Positions 21,091 to 28,643 of a DNA stretch of 64,000 nucleotides are shown in pieces. Made by a program: the position numbers and the translations under genes. Under the pieces are notes generated by a model. That model made no database searches. It was given only the letters and a program-made list of their open reading frames with translations, and was not told where the DNA came from. Source of the stretch: Planctomycetota bacterium (GTDB lineage: Bacteria; Planctomycetota; Planctomycetia; Gemmatales; HRBIN36); assembly GCA_014584395.1 (NCBI GenBank), contig JACTMY010000017.1, forward strand, positions 166,012-230,011, given 5' to 3'. Within the stretch, counting starts at the first letter, position 1. Each line of letters opens with the position of its first letter.

Positions 21091-22215
21091 ATGACGCGCA
21101 AATCGGACAGTCACCCGGCCTCCGCCGCCAAAGCCGCCGCTCAACTGAAAGCCTTACGATCCCAGATCGATAAGCTGGACCACCAAATCCTGAAATTGTT
21201 GAACGAACGGGCCGCCCGTGCCGCCGAAGCGGGCCAGATCAAATCCGAGCAGGCGAACGAAATCTTCGCTCCGGCCCGCGAGGAAGAAATCCTGCAAAAT
21301 CTGCTTCACAGCCACAAGGGGCCGCTCGACGTCCAAACGATCCGTGCCATCTTCCGCGAATTGATGAGCGGCTCGCGGGCGCTGCAGAAAGTGCTCAAGG
21401 TCGCCTACTTGGGGCCGGAGTACAGCAACTGCCACCTGGCCGTCATCGAACGCTTCGGCACCAGCATCGACTTCATCGGCGTCGGCAGCATCCCGGCCGT
21501 GTTCGAGGAAGTCAACCGCGGCCATGCCGACTTTGGCATCGTGCCCCTCGAGAATTCCATCGATGGACGCTTGAGCGACACGTTGGAGATGTTTCTCCGC
21601 CTGCCGCAAATCCACATCACCTCCGAGGTGCGCTTCCGCATCCATCATCATCTCATGGCGAACGTGACGCAGCAGGAGATTCGCCGCATCTACAGCCGGT
21701 CGCAAATCCTGTCGCAATGCCGCAATTGGCTGAGCAAGAACGTGCCCCACGCCCAGATCGTGGAAGTGACCAGCACGGGCGTGGCGGGGGAATTGGCGCA
21801 GCGCGAGCCGGGCGCCGCCGCCGTCGCCAGCCGCCACGTGGCCCAGCGGTTTGGACTCAAGATTCTATTCGAACAAATCGAGGATTCCCTGGTGGGCATC
21901 TCGCGCTTTGCCGTCGTCGGCAACCATCCCGCTCCCCGCGGCGGCAAGGACAAGACCGCCCTGCTCATCCACCTGGGCAAGCACCCCGGCAGCCTTGCCG
22001 ACGCTCTGAACATCTTCAAGCAAAACAAAGTCAACATCGGCGTCATTGAATCCTATATGGCCCGGTCGGGCAAGGATGAGTCGGTCTTCTTTCTCGACTT
22101 CGAAGGCCACATGGATGAGCCGAAGAGCAAACGCACGATTGAGGCCCTGCACAAACGCTGTGAAAAGGTGACGGTCCTGGGATCGTTCCCCGCCAGCATC
22201 GTCAATGATGAGTAG
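21091..22215 (+). CDS. pheA: Bifunctional chorismate mutase/prephenate dehydratase (P-protein)
   Basis: Converts chorismate through prephenate to phenylpyruvate in phenylalanine synthesis. Residues about 15-95 form the AroQ mutase (LRSQIDKLDHQILKLLNERAARAAEAGQIK). Residues about 105-285 form the dehydratase, with AYLGPEYSNCHLA, FGIVPLENSIDGRLSDTLE and the catalytic-type TSTGVAGELAQ. A C-terminal ACT domain (DKTALLIHLGKHPGSLADALNIFKQNKVNI and IESYM) should give feedback control by phenylalanine. At 374 aa it has normal P-protein length. The dehydratase signature usually reads TRF; here the equivalent is SRFAVVG. It is divergent from dnaK and is closed by an intrinsic terminator. Confidence 0.95.
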   Translation: MTRKSDSHPASAAKAAAQLKALRSQIDKLDHQILKLLNERAARAAEAGQIKSEQANEIFAPAREEEILQNLLHSHKGPLDVQTIRAIFRELMSGSRALQKVLKVAYLGPEYSNCHLAVIERFGTSIDFIGVGSIPAVFEEVNRGHADFGIVPLENSIDGRLSDTLEMFLRLPQIHITSEVRFRIHHHLMANVTQQEIRRIYSRSQILSQCRNWLSKNVPHAQIVEVTSTGVAGELAQREPGAAAVASRHVAQRFGLKILFEQIEDSLVGISRFAVVGNHPAPRGGKDKTALLIHLGKHPGSLADALNIFKQNKVNIGVIESYMARSGKDESVFFLDFEGHMDEPKSKRTIEALHKRCEKVTVLGSFPASIVNDE

Positions 22216-22232
22216 GCCGCGCCGTACCGTTT

Positions 22233-22264
22233 CCCCACTCGCTTGCGGGTGGGGTTGCTTTTTT
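22233..22264 (+). terminator. Intrinsic terminator after pheA
   Basis: CCCCACTCG pairs with CGGGTGGGG (9 bp, one G-T wobble) around a CTTG loop. TTGCTTTTTT follows. It separates pheA from trpS. Confidence 0.88.
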
Positions 22265-22374
22265 GATGGACCTGACGACGCCAAGCCGAGGCTGATCGGC
22301 CTGCCCGCGCGGCGGAGGACGCCGCCGGCCGCGTTCGCCCCGAGCCGGCTTCGTTCGGAAGGATCTCCGCGATC

Positions 22375-23361
22375 ATGACCACAACCACCCCATCGAAGCG
22401 CCGCGTTTTGAGCGGCGTGCAACCCTCGGGCAAGCTGCATCTGGGCAACTACTTCGGCGCCATCAAGCAGCACATCGCCCTGCAAGAGCAGTTTGAGTGC
22501 TTCTTCTTCATCGCCGACTACCATTCCCTGACCACGATCCGCGACGCCAAGACCCTGCACGAGCACGTCCTCGACGTCGCCCTCGATTATCTGGCCCTGG
22601 GGCTGGATCCCCGGAAGGTCGCTTTCTTTCGCCAATGCGACATTCCCGAGGTGACGGAACTGGCCTGGATTCTTTCCACGGTCACGGGCATGGGACTGCT
22701 CGAGCGGGCCCACTCTTACAAGGACAAGCTGGCTCGGGGGATCGCTCCCAGCGTCGGCCTGTTCACCTATCCCGTCCTCATGGCCGCGGATATTTTGATC
22801 TACCGCTCCCACCTCGTCCCCGTCGGCCAGGATCAGGTGCAGCACATCGAGATGACCCGCGACATGGCCGGCCATTTTCATCAAACCTACGGCGTGTCGC
22901 TTTTTCCCTTGCCCGAAGCCAGGCTGAACGAAGCCGCGGTCGTCCCCGGGCTGGATGGCAAGAAGATGAGCAAATCCTATGGCAATACCATCGACCTGTT
23001 CGCCGAGGGCAAACCCCTGAAGAAGACCGTGATGAGCATCGTCACGGACAGCACGCCCCTGGAGGCGCCGAAGGACCCCGCGCAGTGCAACGTGTTCAAG
23101 CTCTATTCCCTGTTCGCCAACGCACAGGAGCAGGCGGCTCTGGCCGAGAAGTATCGGGCCGGAGGCATGGGGTATGGCACCGCCAAGACGATGCTGCTCG
23201 AGAAGATCGATGCTTACTTTGGCCCGGCGCGGGAGCGGCGGAAGGAACTGGCCAAGAACATGAATTACGTCGAGCAGGTGCTGCTCGAGGGCGCGGCCAA
23301 GGCCCGATTGGAAGCCCAGGCAACGATGACCGCCGTCCGCCAAGCCGTCGGCCTGCGGTAG
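22375..23361 (+). CDS. trpS: Tryptophanyl-tRNA synthetase
   Basis: A class I aminoacyl-tRNA synthetase that charges tRNA-Trp. It has 328 residues, typical for TrpS. The HIGH-type motif is PSGKLHLGNYFGA near the N-terminus, and the KMSKS loop is DGKKMSKSYGNTI near residue 200. PVLMAADILIYRSHLVPVGQDQVQHIEMTRDMA is the family-specific tryptophan/dimer segment. The ATG is preceded by GGAAGGATC. It lies behind the pheA terminator, so it is likely transcribed from its own promoter. Confidence 0.97.
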   Translation: MTTTTPSKRRVLSGVQPSGKLHLGNYFGAIKQHIALQEQFECFFFIADYHSLTTIRDAKTLHEHVLDVALDYLALGLDPRKVAFFRQCDIPEVTELAWILSTVTGMGLLERAHSYKDKLARGIAPSVGLFTYPVLMAADILIYRSHLVPVGQDQVQHIEMTRDMAGHFHQTYGVSLFPLPEARLNEAAVVPGLDGKKMSKSYGNTIDLFAEGKPLKKTVMSIVTDSTPLEAPKDPAQCNVFKLYSLFANAQEQAALAEKYRAGGMGYGTAKTMLLEKIDAYFGPARERRKELAKNMNYVEQVLLEGAAKARLEAQATMTAVRQAVGLR

Positions 23362-23379
23362 ACGCCGGCTAGCCGTTCA

Positions 23380-23616
23380 TCACTCCCTCGCCACCACCGT
23401 GTCGTACAGGCCGTAATGGGTCAGCCCCGGATGGCTGTCGATGCCGGTATAGCGCAGCGAGGCGTCCTCGTAGCGGCGAAACGCGAACACGGCCTGGTTC
23501 ATCTGCTCGGTGTTGAACACCTTGAGCCGCACGAGCAGGTGGAAGGTGTAGGTTGAGGTCCACCTGTCGTACGGTTTATTCCGCCTTGAGGGAGTTCTTG
23601 TGAACCTTGTTGGCAC
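23380..23616 (-). pseudogene. Possible C-terminal gene fragment, unrecognised
   Basis: A short open frame whose last 55 residues (WTSTYTFHLLVRLKVFNTEQMNQAVFAFRRYEDASLRYTGID...) look protein-like, while the first 20 are very basic and implausible. No proper start or SD is visible. A second out-of-frame piece just upstream, YIWVMNRLMGDACLSANKVHKNSLKAE, also ends in a stop. I read the 23.36-23.69 kb stretch as decayed coding DNA, but the family is unknown and a chance frame cannot be excluded. Confidence 0.3.
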
Positions 23617-23689
23617 TCAAGCAAGCGTCACCCATCAGCCGGTTCATGACCCAGATGTATCATTCCCCGCTGCCGCACTTGAACCACCC

Positions 23690-24271
23690 TCAAGCGAACT
23701 GGGATATGATAGATTCAAGCTCCCGATAGCTTTCCTCGGTCAGTAATGGCCGGGCGTCTCTCAGGAGCCGGTCGATGTCGAGCTTGCCCTTCAGGGCCAT
23801 GAGCATGGCTTTGATGTCGCCGATGTCCTTGGGCCGGTCAAAGACTTTTTTGAACACGATCAAGTCTTCGGGGGCGTGAATACGGATCGCGCGGCCCTCC
23901 AGATCGCGCTTGGGGCTGCGGTCAAGAACCTGGAAATGAAAAGGGTGCCAGGGAAGGAACAGTTCGGTTCGAACGCCTCGGCAGGCGAACGCGGCCAAAT
24001 GGCCTTTGCCGCGAAAGTCCGCTAACACGGCTTCCAGGTCCAGCGGGTGCGGTTCGGGGCGCAAATGCTGGCAGCCGGCAGAGGCGAATTCATTCACAAG
24101 TTCGGGGATTTTGGTGTCCGGGACCAGCGCCAAGACATCGACGTCTTGCGTCAACCGCGGTGGGGCATAATAGTTGTAAGCGATGGCGCCGCCATAGGAA
24201 CGGCGCAGCCCAAGCCGTTCGAACACCTCCTCGAGCCAATGGATGACGTCGATCAGTCCGGAAAGGTTCAT
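23690..24271 (-). CDS. AbiEii-like nucleotidyltransferase
   Basis: A 193-aa predicted minimal nucleotidyltransferase. GGAIAYNYYAPPRLTQDVDVLA gives the GG and D-x-D metal site of the pol-beta fold. A later acidic position lies in RTELFLP, and HAPEDLIVFKKVFDRPKDIGDI is the characteristic AbiEii/AbiGii lysine motif. Such proteins include type IV toxins that modify tRNA or nucleotides, and also non-toxin relatives. The start is set at MNLSGLIDVIHW: its ATG overlaps the TGA of the small upstream gene in ATGA, which implies translational coupling. The 287-aa ORF upstream extension is a shadow of that gene. Role in phage defence or as a toxin is inference. Confidence 0.75.
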   Translation of the reverse strand: MNLSGLIDVIHWLEEVFERLGLRRSYGGAIAYNYYAPPRLTQDVDVLALVPDTKIPELVNEFASAGCQHLRPEPHPLDLEAVLADFRGKGHLAAFACRGVRTELFLPWHPFHFQVLDRSPKRDLEGRAIRIHAPEDLIVFKKVFDRPKDIGDIKAMLMALKGKLDIDRLLRDARPLLTEESYRELESIISQFA

Positions 24272-24498
24272 TCGAGTCTTTCGCAAAGTGCGATATAACG
24301 CTGGCGGCCCGGTTCTTCGAGATGCCGGCGAATCTCCTCGTCGCGACTCTGTTCTTCGGCGGATTTCGAGTTGTGTATGGCATCCGCGGTACGGAGCAGA
24401 TCGCGCAGGATGCGGATCCGGTCGGCATCCGTTAGGCCGGCGGCGAACGCCACCTCGGCTGCAATCCCTTCCCGCTCTTTTCGTTCGCGCTCGCTCAT
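24268..24498 (-). CDS. Small charged protein, partner of the nucleotidyltransferase
   Basis: A 76-aa, highly charged helical protein (MSERERKEREGIAAEVAFAAGLTDADRIRILRDLL...) with many Glu and Arg residues and no membrane segment. AGGA lies 7 nt before the ATG. It overlaps the nucleotidyltransferase start by 4 nt, the arrangement of an antitoxin-toxin pair, but I do not recognise an antitoxin family. It may instead be a regulatory or folding partner. Confidence 0.6.
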   Translation of the reverse strand: MSERERKEREGIAAEVAFAAGLTDADRIRILRDLLRTADAIHNSKSAEEQSRDEEIRRHLEEPGRQRYIALCERLE

Positions 24499-24641
24499 TC
24501 TGACATCCTAGCAGACACTGCCGTTGTGGAGTACCGTTGGCATGCTTCATCATCGAGTGGATAGGGACGCGTGTCCAACATCCGGTTGGCGAACTCCGGC
24601 GGCGTGAAGACCTCGTCGTTGGCCTGGCGAGTCGAGCCCCG
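24495..24641 (-). pseudogene. N-terminal remnant of an N6-adenine DNA methylase (Eco57I/type ISP-like)
   Basis: Translating the minus strand gives TRQANDEVFTPPEFANRMLDT, which matches the N-terminal NDEVFTPPxxANxMLD segment of large adenine-specific restriction-modification methylases. The frame has an in-frame TGA immediately upstream (24644-24642), no start, and stops after about 48 residues, where it meets the small charged gene. The SAM-binding and catalytic motifs are missing, so this is a fossil. It was too short for the ORF track. Confidence 0.45.
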
Positions 24642-24870
24642 TCACAGGGGCCGGGTTCGGTGTCCGGCGCCTTACGGCGTTCGGCTCACCATCGCCAATC
24701 GGCTCGCTATCGCACCGCCAACCTTTGCACTTTAATTTGGACGGTTGGCAGGAGCAAACGGATTCTCAACGCTTCACGGGGTGAATCATGGGGATGATAT
24801 GCTGCCCCCGGTGATTCACCGGAAGCAAAAGACAGCGATAGGGTTTGTTCGTAACGGCATGCATCTTCAG
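24642..24870. other. Gene-poor stretch between methylase remnant and tRNA-Ser
   Basis: Only short shadow frames cross this stretch. Together with the remnant at 24495-24641 it makes about 370 bp without an intact gene. I see no terminator or direct repeat matching the tRNA 3' end. Confidence 0.4.
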
Positions 24871-24957
24871 CGGAGGGAGTGGGATTCGAACCCACGGTAA
24901 GGTCTCCCTTACAACGGTTTTCAAGACCGTCGCCTTAAACCGCTCGGCCATCCCTCC
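24871..24957 (-). tRNA. tRNA-Ser (UGA anticodon)
   Basis: The minus strand folds as a class II tRNA. The acceptor GGAGGGA pairs with TCCCTCC. The D arm is GGCCGAGCGGTTTAAGGC, and the anticodon stem-loop ACGGTCTTGAAAACCGT carries TGA. A long variable arm (TGTAAGGGAGACCTTACC) and T-loop GGTTCGAATCC follow. The discriminator base is G, as expected for serine. CCA is not encoded. It borders a patch of decayed accessory genes. Confidence 0.96.
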
Positions 24958-25034
24958 GAACTTCTCTTCATTCTAGCCGCGGGGCGAACCCGGGTCTTGT
25001 GCTCCTCCCTCCGAGGTCGCATCTCCGCCGCGGC

Positions 25035-26279
25035 TCATCGGCCCGCCGTCGGCAGCGTCACCGCCAGCAACTCCTGCCCATCCCGCAGGAACAATTGGCC
25101 CTGGGCCAGCGCGGGGTGCGCCCAGGTGTTGCGACACACCTTGCCCCGGCAGAGTTCACGGTATTCCTTCGGGTCGGGCTGAATGAGCACCAGGTCGCCG
25201 GTCTCCTCGAGCATGAGCAGATGTTCCCGAGTCCGCATCAAGGTGGCATGATAGGTACCCACCTTGCGTTTCGTCCACAGCACCTGGCCGGTGGCGGGGT
25301 CCACGCAGTGCAGGTTCGCGGACGCCAGGGGAGGCAAGCTGCCGGTGACGACGTAGAGGTGTTGATTAAACCCGACGGGCGTCCCGAAATAGCAGGAGAG
25401 AGCGGGATTCTTCCAGCTCACCTTCGGCTCCCAGGCCGCATCCCCTTTGGGAGCGGCAATGTCAATGGCGAGCATGCCCGCCGTCACGGAGCTGATGAAA
25501 AGGCGATTGGCGAACCAAACCGGCGTGCTCGAGCTTTCGTTGAGCCGATCCTTGAAGGGAACAAACCACAGCGACTTGAGGGAGCGGGGCTCAAAGCCAT
25601 GCAGCCCGGCGGCGGTGAGGAGGAGGATTTGTTTGCCGGCCCCATCGAGCGACCAGGCGACGGGGGAGGAGTAGGAAGCGGCGTCATCGCCTGTTTGCCG
25701 AGTGATCCGGCCGGTCTGGGGATCGAGAGCGACCAGGCAGCAGCCCGCGCCGCCGACCATGACGATCAGTTGGCCATCGACCATGAGGGGCGACGTGGAG
25801 ATGCCGAAGAAGAGATTCTTGGCTTGGAGTTGGGCGAGGAGATCGGTTTGCCAGAAGCGATGACCCGAATGGGCGTCCCAGGCGGTTACGAGTCCGGTGA
25901 CGCCGAGCGTGTAGAGCCGGCCGTCGTGCCACAGCGGGGTGGAGCGCGGCCCATTGCCGAATTGATTGACGAAGGGAGGGCGGTCATAGCTTTGCCGCCA
26001 CCGTTCGGTGCCGGTCTGGGCATCGAGGCACAGGACTTCCTCTTTTTCGGCGTCGCGGATTTTGTAGTGAAGGAAGACCTTGCCATCGGCCGCGATCGGT
26101 CCGCCATGGCCTTCCCCGACGGGGACGCGCCAGGCCACGGTCAGCGGTTCGGACCAAGGCTTAAGGGAAACGGGAGCGTGATTGTCGCGCTTCGGCCCAA
26201 GCCAGCCGGGCCAGTCCCCGCCCTGACTTAAACCGCAGAGACCCAAGATCATGCCGCCGCTCAGGACCCAGCGCATCAT
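25035..26279 (-). CDS. Exported PQQ-like beta-propeller repeat protein
   Basis: A 414-aa secreted protein of the PQQ/pyrrolo-quinoline-quinone-like propeller class, common in planctomycetes. The signal peptide is MMRWVLSGGMILGLCGLSQGG. Repeated blade motifs include LCLDAQTGTERWRQ, VTAWDAHSGHRFWQ, LVALDPQTGRITRQ and LHCVDPATGQVLWTK. These repeats do not prove cofactor binding. Proteins of this kind are often outer-surface scaffolds or non-enzymatic. GAGGTGA overlaps the stop of the preceding gene 5-8 nt before ATG 26279; a GTG at 26288 would overlap that stop by 4 nt. It is co-transcribed with the pRiA4b-like gene. Confidence 0.85.
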   Translation of the reverse strand: MMRWVLSGGMILGLCGLSQGGDWPGWLGPKRDNHAPVSLKPWSEPLTVAWRVPVGEGHGGPIAADGKVFLHYKIRDAEKEEVLCLDAQTGTERWRQSYDRPPFVNQFGNGPRSTPLWHDGRLYTLGVTGLVTAWDAHSGHRFWQTDLLAQLQAKNLFFGISTSPLMVDGQLIVMVGGAGCCLVALDPQTGRITRQTGDDAASYSSPVAWSLDGAGKQILLLTAAGLHGFEPRSLKSLWFVPFKDRLNESSSTPVWFANRLFISSVTAGMLAIDIAAPKGDAAWEPKVSWKNPALSCYFGTPVGFNQHLYVVTGSLPPLASANLHCVDPATGQVLWTKRKVGTYHATLMRTREHLLMLEETGDLVLIQPDPKEYRELCRGKVCRNTWAHPALAQGQLFLRDGQELLAVTLPTAGR

Positions 26280-26284
26280 GGCTA

Positions 26285-26944
26285 TCACCTCAGCACTTTG
26301 AGCCTATCGTTGATCGCCTGCAAGTCGAAGTGGTCTGGATTGAAGGAGGCGCCCATCAAGGATTTGATATGGCGGTATTGCTCGTGCTTCTTGTCTTTGA
26401 TCACGTCAAGCCAGTGGTAATAGCCGAAGATGCCGCCGGAGTCCTCGGGCGGTCCGGCGCGTTCGCCCTCCAGGCACCAAAAGCGCGGCTCCCCCGGCTT
26501 GGCGGGTTGGATGCTCTCGACGAGGACGTCGTGGATCCAGTCATCGCCAAAGTCATAAATGTAGGCGAACGTTTGGCCGGGTTTCTTGACGACGTCTTTC
26601 AGAACGACCCAAAACTCATCGATGGCATCGTCCAGTTCGAATTCACGCTGGCTGTACAGTTGCTTGTCGATCAGAAAGCCATGCAGATGGCAGTCGGACC
26701 AATCGAAGAGCGACTGCATGACGAAATGGAGGTCATACAGGCGCACATCCGCGGGCACCAGGACGCGCCGCCAGATGGGCGGCTTGGAATTCCTGATCGT
26801 CACCTTGAGTTGATACAGTTGGCCCGGCGCATCAGCCTGGCGTTTCACGGGTGCCTTGGCCGGGGCTTTCTTGCTTCGACCCTTGGACGGGGTCGAAGAG
26901 GAAGCGGGAGCAGTCTTTGCTGGCTTTTCTTTCTTGGGCGGCAT
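26285..26944 (-). CDS. Plasmid pRiA4b ORF-3-like protein
   Basis: A 219-aa protein. After a Lys/Pro/Ala-rich 30-residue tail comes the family core: LYQLKVTIRNSKPPIWRRVLVPADVRLYDLHFVMQSLFDWSDCHLHGF, then FAYIYDFGDDWIHDVLVE and GGIFGYYHWLDVIKD. This family (found on plasmid pRiA4b, and in some IS1096-type elements) has no settled biochemical function. No transposase or inverted repeats are visible around it, so nothing shows it is part of a mobile element here. The downstream propeller gene starts a few bases after its stop. Confidence 0.85.
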   Translation of the reverse strand: MPPKKEKPAKTAPASSSTPSKGRSKKAPAKAPVKRQADAPGQLYQLKVTIRNSKPPIWRRVLVPADVRLYDLHFVMQSLFDWSDCHLHGFLIDKQLYSQREFELDDAIDEFWVVLKDVVKKPGQTFAYIYDFGDDWIHDVLVESIQPAKPGEPRFWCLEGERAGPPEDSGGIFGYYHWLDVIKDKKHEQYRHIKSLMGASFNPDHFDLQAINDRLKVLR

Positions 26945-26989
26945 GCCTGGGCACCCCTTGTCTGAAGGCCGATGGTCCGAAGCTTTAAT

Positions 26990-28630
26990 TTATAGGCTGG
27001 GGGCCGATTCGGTGAGGGAGGGAGCACGAAGACAGACCAATTGCCCAAGGGAAGTTTGCCTTTGCAGGAAATGCCACAGCTCGACCAGGTCGGGCGGATC
27101 ATAACCATCCAAACACAAGACGATGGTGCCGCGGCCCCAGCAGGCTTGCTCGCGGCCCAAATCTTTCCAGGCGGCGCGGGACATCGGCAAGGCGGCGCAT
27201 GAAGCCTGAGGATACAGCCAGGCGGGCAGGGACGATTGCCGAGCCTCTTCGGCCAGGACGGGGCCAAGCCGGCGGGCCAGGGACTGCATCCAGGCGCACC
27301 GCACGCTCTCCCGCTCGGTCCGGGGCACGCCTTGCAGGTCCAGCCAGCGCTCCACCCCGGCCAGGGAAAGTTGGACGTGGGCGCGGTCGATGAGGAACGC
27401 GGGCCGATCCGCGCAAGGAACGCGCCGCAGCCATTCCCGCTTGCACGGACCCGCGCTCAAGGCCAAGCGCACGAGGCTAAGGACCTTGCCCTGGAAGGCC
27501 GCTTCGCTGAGCGGCCGCTGATGCCGTTCCCAGAGGCGATCGAGCCGCAGACCGACGTGCTGCAGCAACGTGGATGAGCGCCGATCCACGCCGTCAGCCA
27601 GGGGGATAGGCTGGCGGGGTCGTTCGAAGATCATCCGCAGGGGCATGCCCTGGATGGCCCACCGCGCTAGCGTCATCCACTCGCTCGGCACCACGCGGTC
27701 ATCGTTCGCCTCCGAACCCGCGATGTGCCAGGCGATTTGCAAATAGGGCCAGGTCTGGGGATGCTCCGCGGCGGCGTGCAGCACGATCTGCCGTAAATGA
27801 TGCCGTTCGTCGTCAAACAACAGCCGCTGGGTGGCCCTTTGGAACAGCGGACCGCGGGCCGGTTCCGCCCAATGCGGCGGCATCCCCACGTTCAAGTGCA
27901 GGATGATCTGCAGCCCCGTGGCGTGGGCAGCCCAGGTCAACTCCTCCAACCAAGCCTGCGCCGTCTGCGGCGTATGCCCCGCCAGCAACAAATCTTCCTC
28001 CACGGCGTCCAGGATCACGGTTTGGCCCACGTAGCCGCGCAAGGTCTGCAGCCACTCGAGCGCCCCGCAGCCCGGCACCAGCCGCGTCGCATGGCGGATC
28101 AGTTCAGCCGGAGACGTCAAGTCATGCAGCTCCAAAAGTTCTTCCTGATGAGCGGCTCGGAGATGCCGGCTGAAGACTTGCTCCAAGGCGAACCGCCGCA
28201 CCGCTTGCGGATGCTGCTGCCTGAGGGTGGACCAAGCGGGAGGGCCGGCGTCGGCCATGGCGATGGGAAACCAGGCTCCGGAGGGCGGGGTTCCGTTAGG
28301 CCCAGCAGGGCTGCCTTGAGCCGAGCCGCACCGCTTGGCCGCAGACCCGCGGCCGACTTCCAAGGCCAGGTTCGCTTGCCCCAATTCGCGGAGCACGTGC
28401 TGCACCCAGCCCATGAACTGCGGCGTTGTCAGCGGTTGATCGAGGTCCTGTTCGCGGAGAAAGTGGAGGATGCCGTCGGTGAGTTCGCGGGCCAGGAAAG
28501 CGTCGGGCTGGCCCAGACGCTCCATGGCCAGGAAGAGCGTTTGCGTGACCCGATCCGGATCGAATGGGACAAGCTGCCCGTCCCGCTTGCGGATAAACGT
28601 CGGCCAGGAATGGCGCATGCCCCGATCCAT
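26990..28630 (-). CDS. ATP-cone protein, possibly degenerate ribonucleotide reductase relative
   Basis: A 546-aa protein. Residues about 5-90 form an ATP-cone (FIRKRDGQLVPFDPDRVTQTLFLAMERLGQPDAF), the allosteric nucleotide-binding module of NrdD, NrdA and NrdR. A later stretch, HLRAAHQEELLELHDLTSPAEL, resembles the NrdD segment AHxxGDIHIHDL. The rest lacks an identifiable radical-site glycine loop (RVCGYL type) and the active-site cysteine pattern, and the protein ends without it. So it is either an inactive RNR paralogue acting as a nucleotide sensor or an unrelated protein with a cone. I start at MDRGMRHSW, with TAGGA 11 nt upstream; the ORF runs 63 codons further into thrC. It follows thrC by 13 bp. 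Confidence 0.65.
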   Translation of the reverse strand: MDRGMRHSWPTFIRKRDGQLVPFDPDRVTQTLFLAMERLGQPDAFLARELTDGILHFLREQDLDQPLTTPQFMGWVQHVLRELGQANLALEVGRGSAAKRCGSAQGSPAGPNGTPPSGAWFPIAMADAGPPAWSTLRQQHPQAVRRFALEQVFSRHLRAAHQEELLELHDLTSPAELIRHATRLVPGCGALEWLQTLRGYVGQTVILDAVEEDLLLAGHTPQTAQAWLEELTWAAHATGLQIILHLNVGMPPHWAEPARGPLFQRATQRLLFDDERHHLRQIVLHAAAEHPQTWPYLQIAWHIAGSEANDDRVVPSEWMTLARWAIQGMPLRMIFERPRQPIPLADGVDRRSSTLLQHVGLRLDRLWERHQRPLSEAAFQGKVLSLVRLALSAGPCKREWLRRVPCADRPAFLIDRAHVQLSLAGVERWLDLQGVPRTERESVRCAWMQSLARRLGPVLAEEARQSSLPAWLYPQASCAALPMSRAAWKDLGREQACWGRGTIVLCLDGYDPPDLVELWHFLQRQTSLGQLVCLRAPSLTESAPSL

Positions 28631-28643
28631 CGGTGCCATTATC

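Noticed and set aside
24707-24951. Minus-strand ORFs across the tRNA-Ser region
   Set aside because: They run through the tRNA gene and are chance frames.
26285-26944. pRiA4b ORF-3-like gene as evidence of a transposon
   Set aside because: No transposase, terminal repeats or target duplication nearby; the family is also found as ordinary chromosomal genes.
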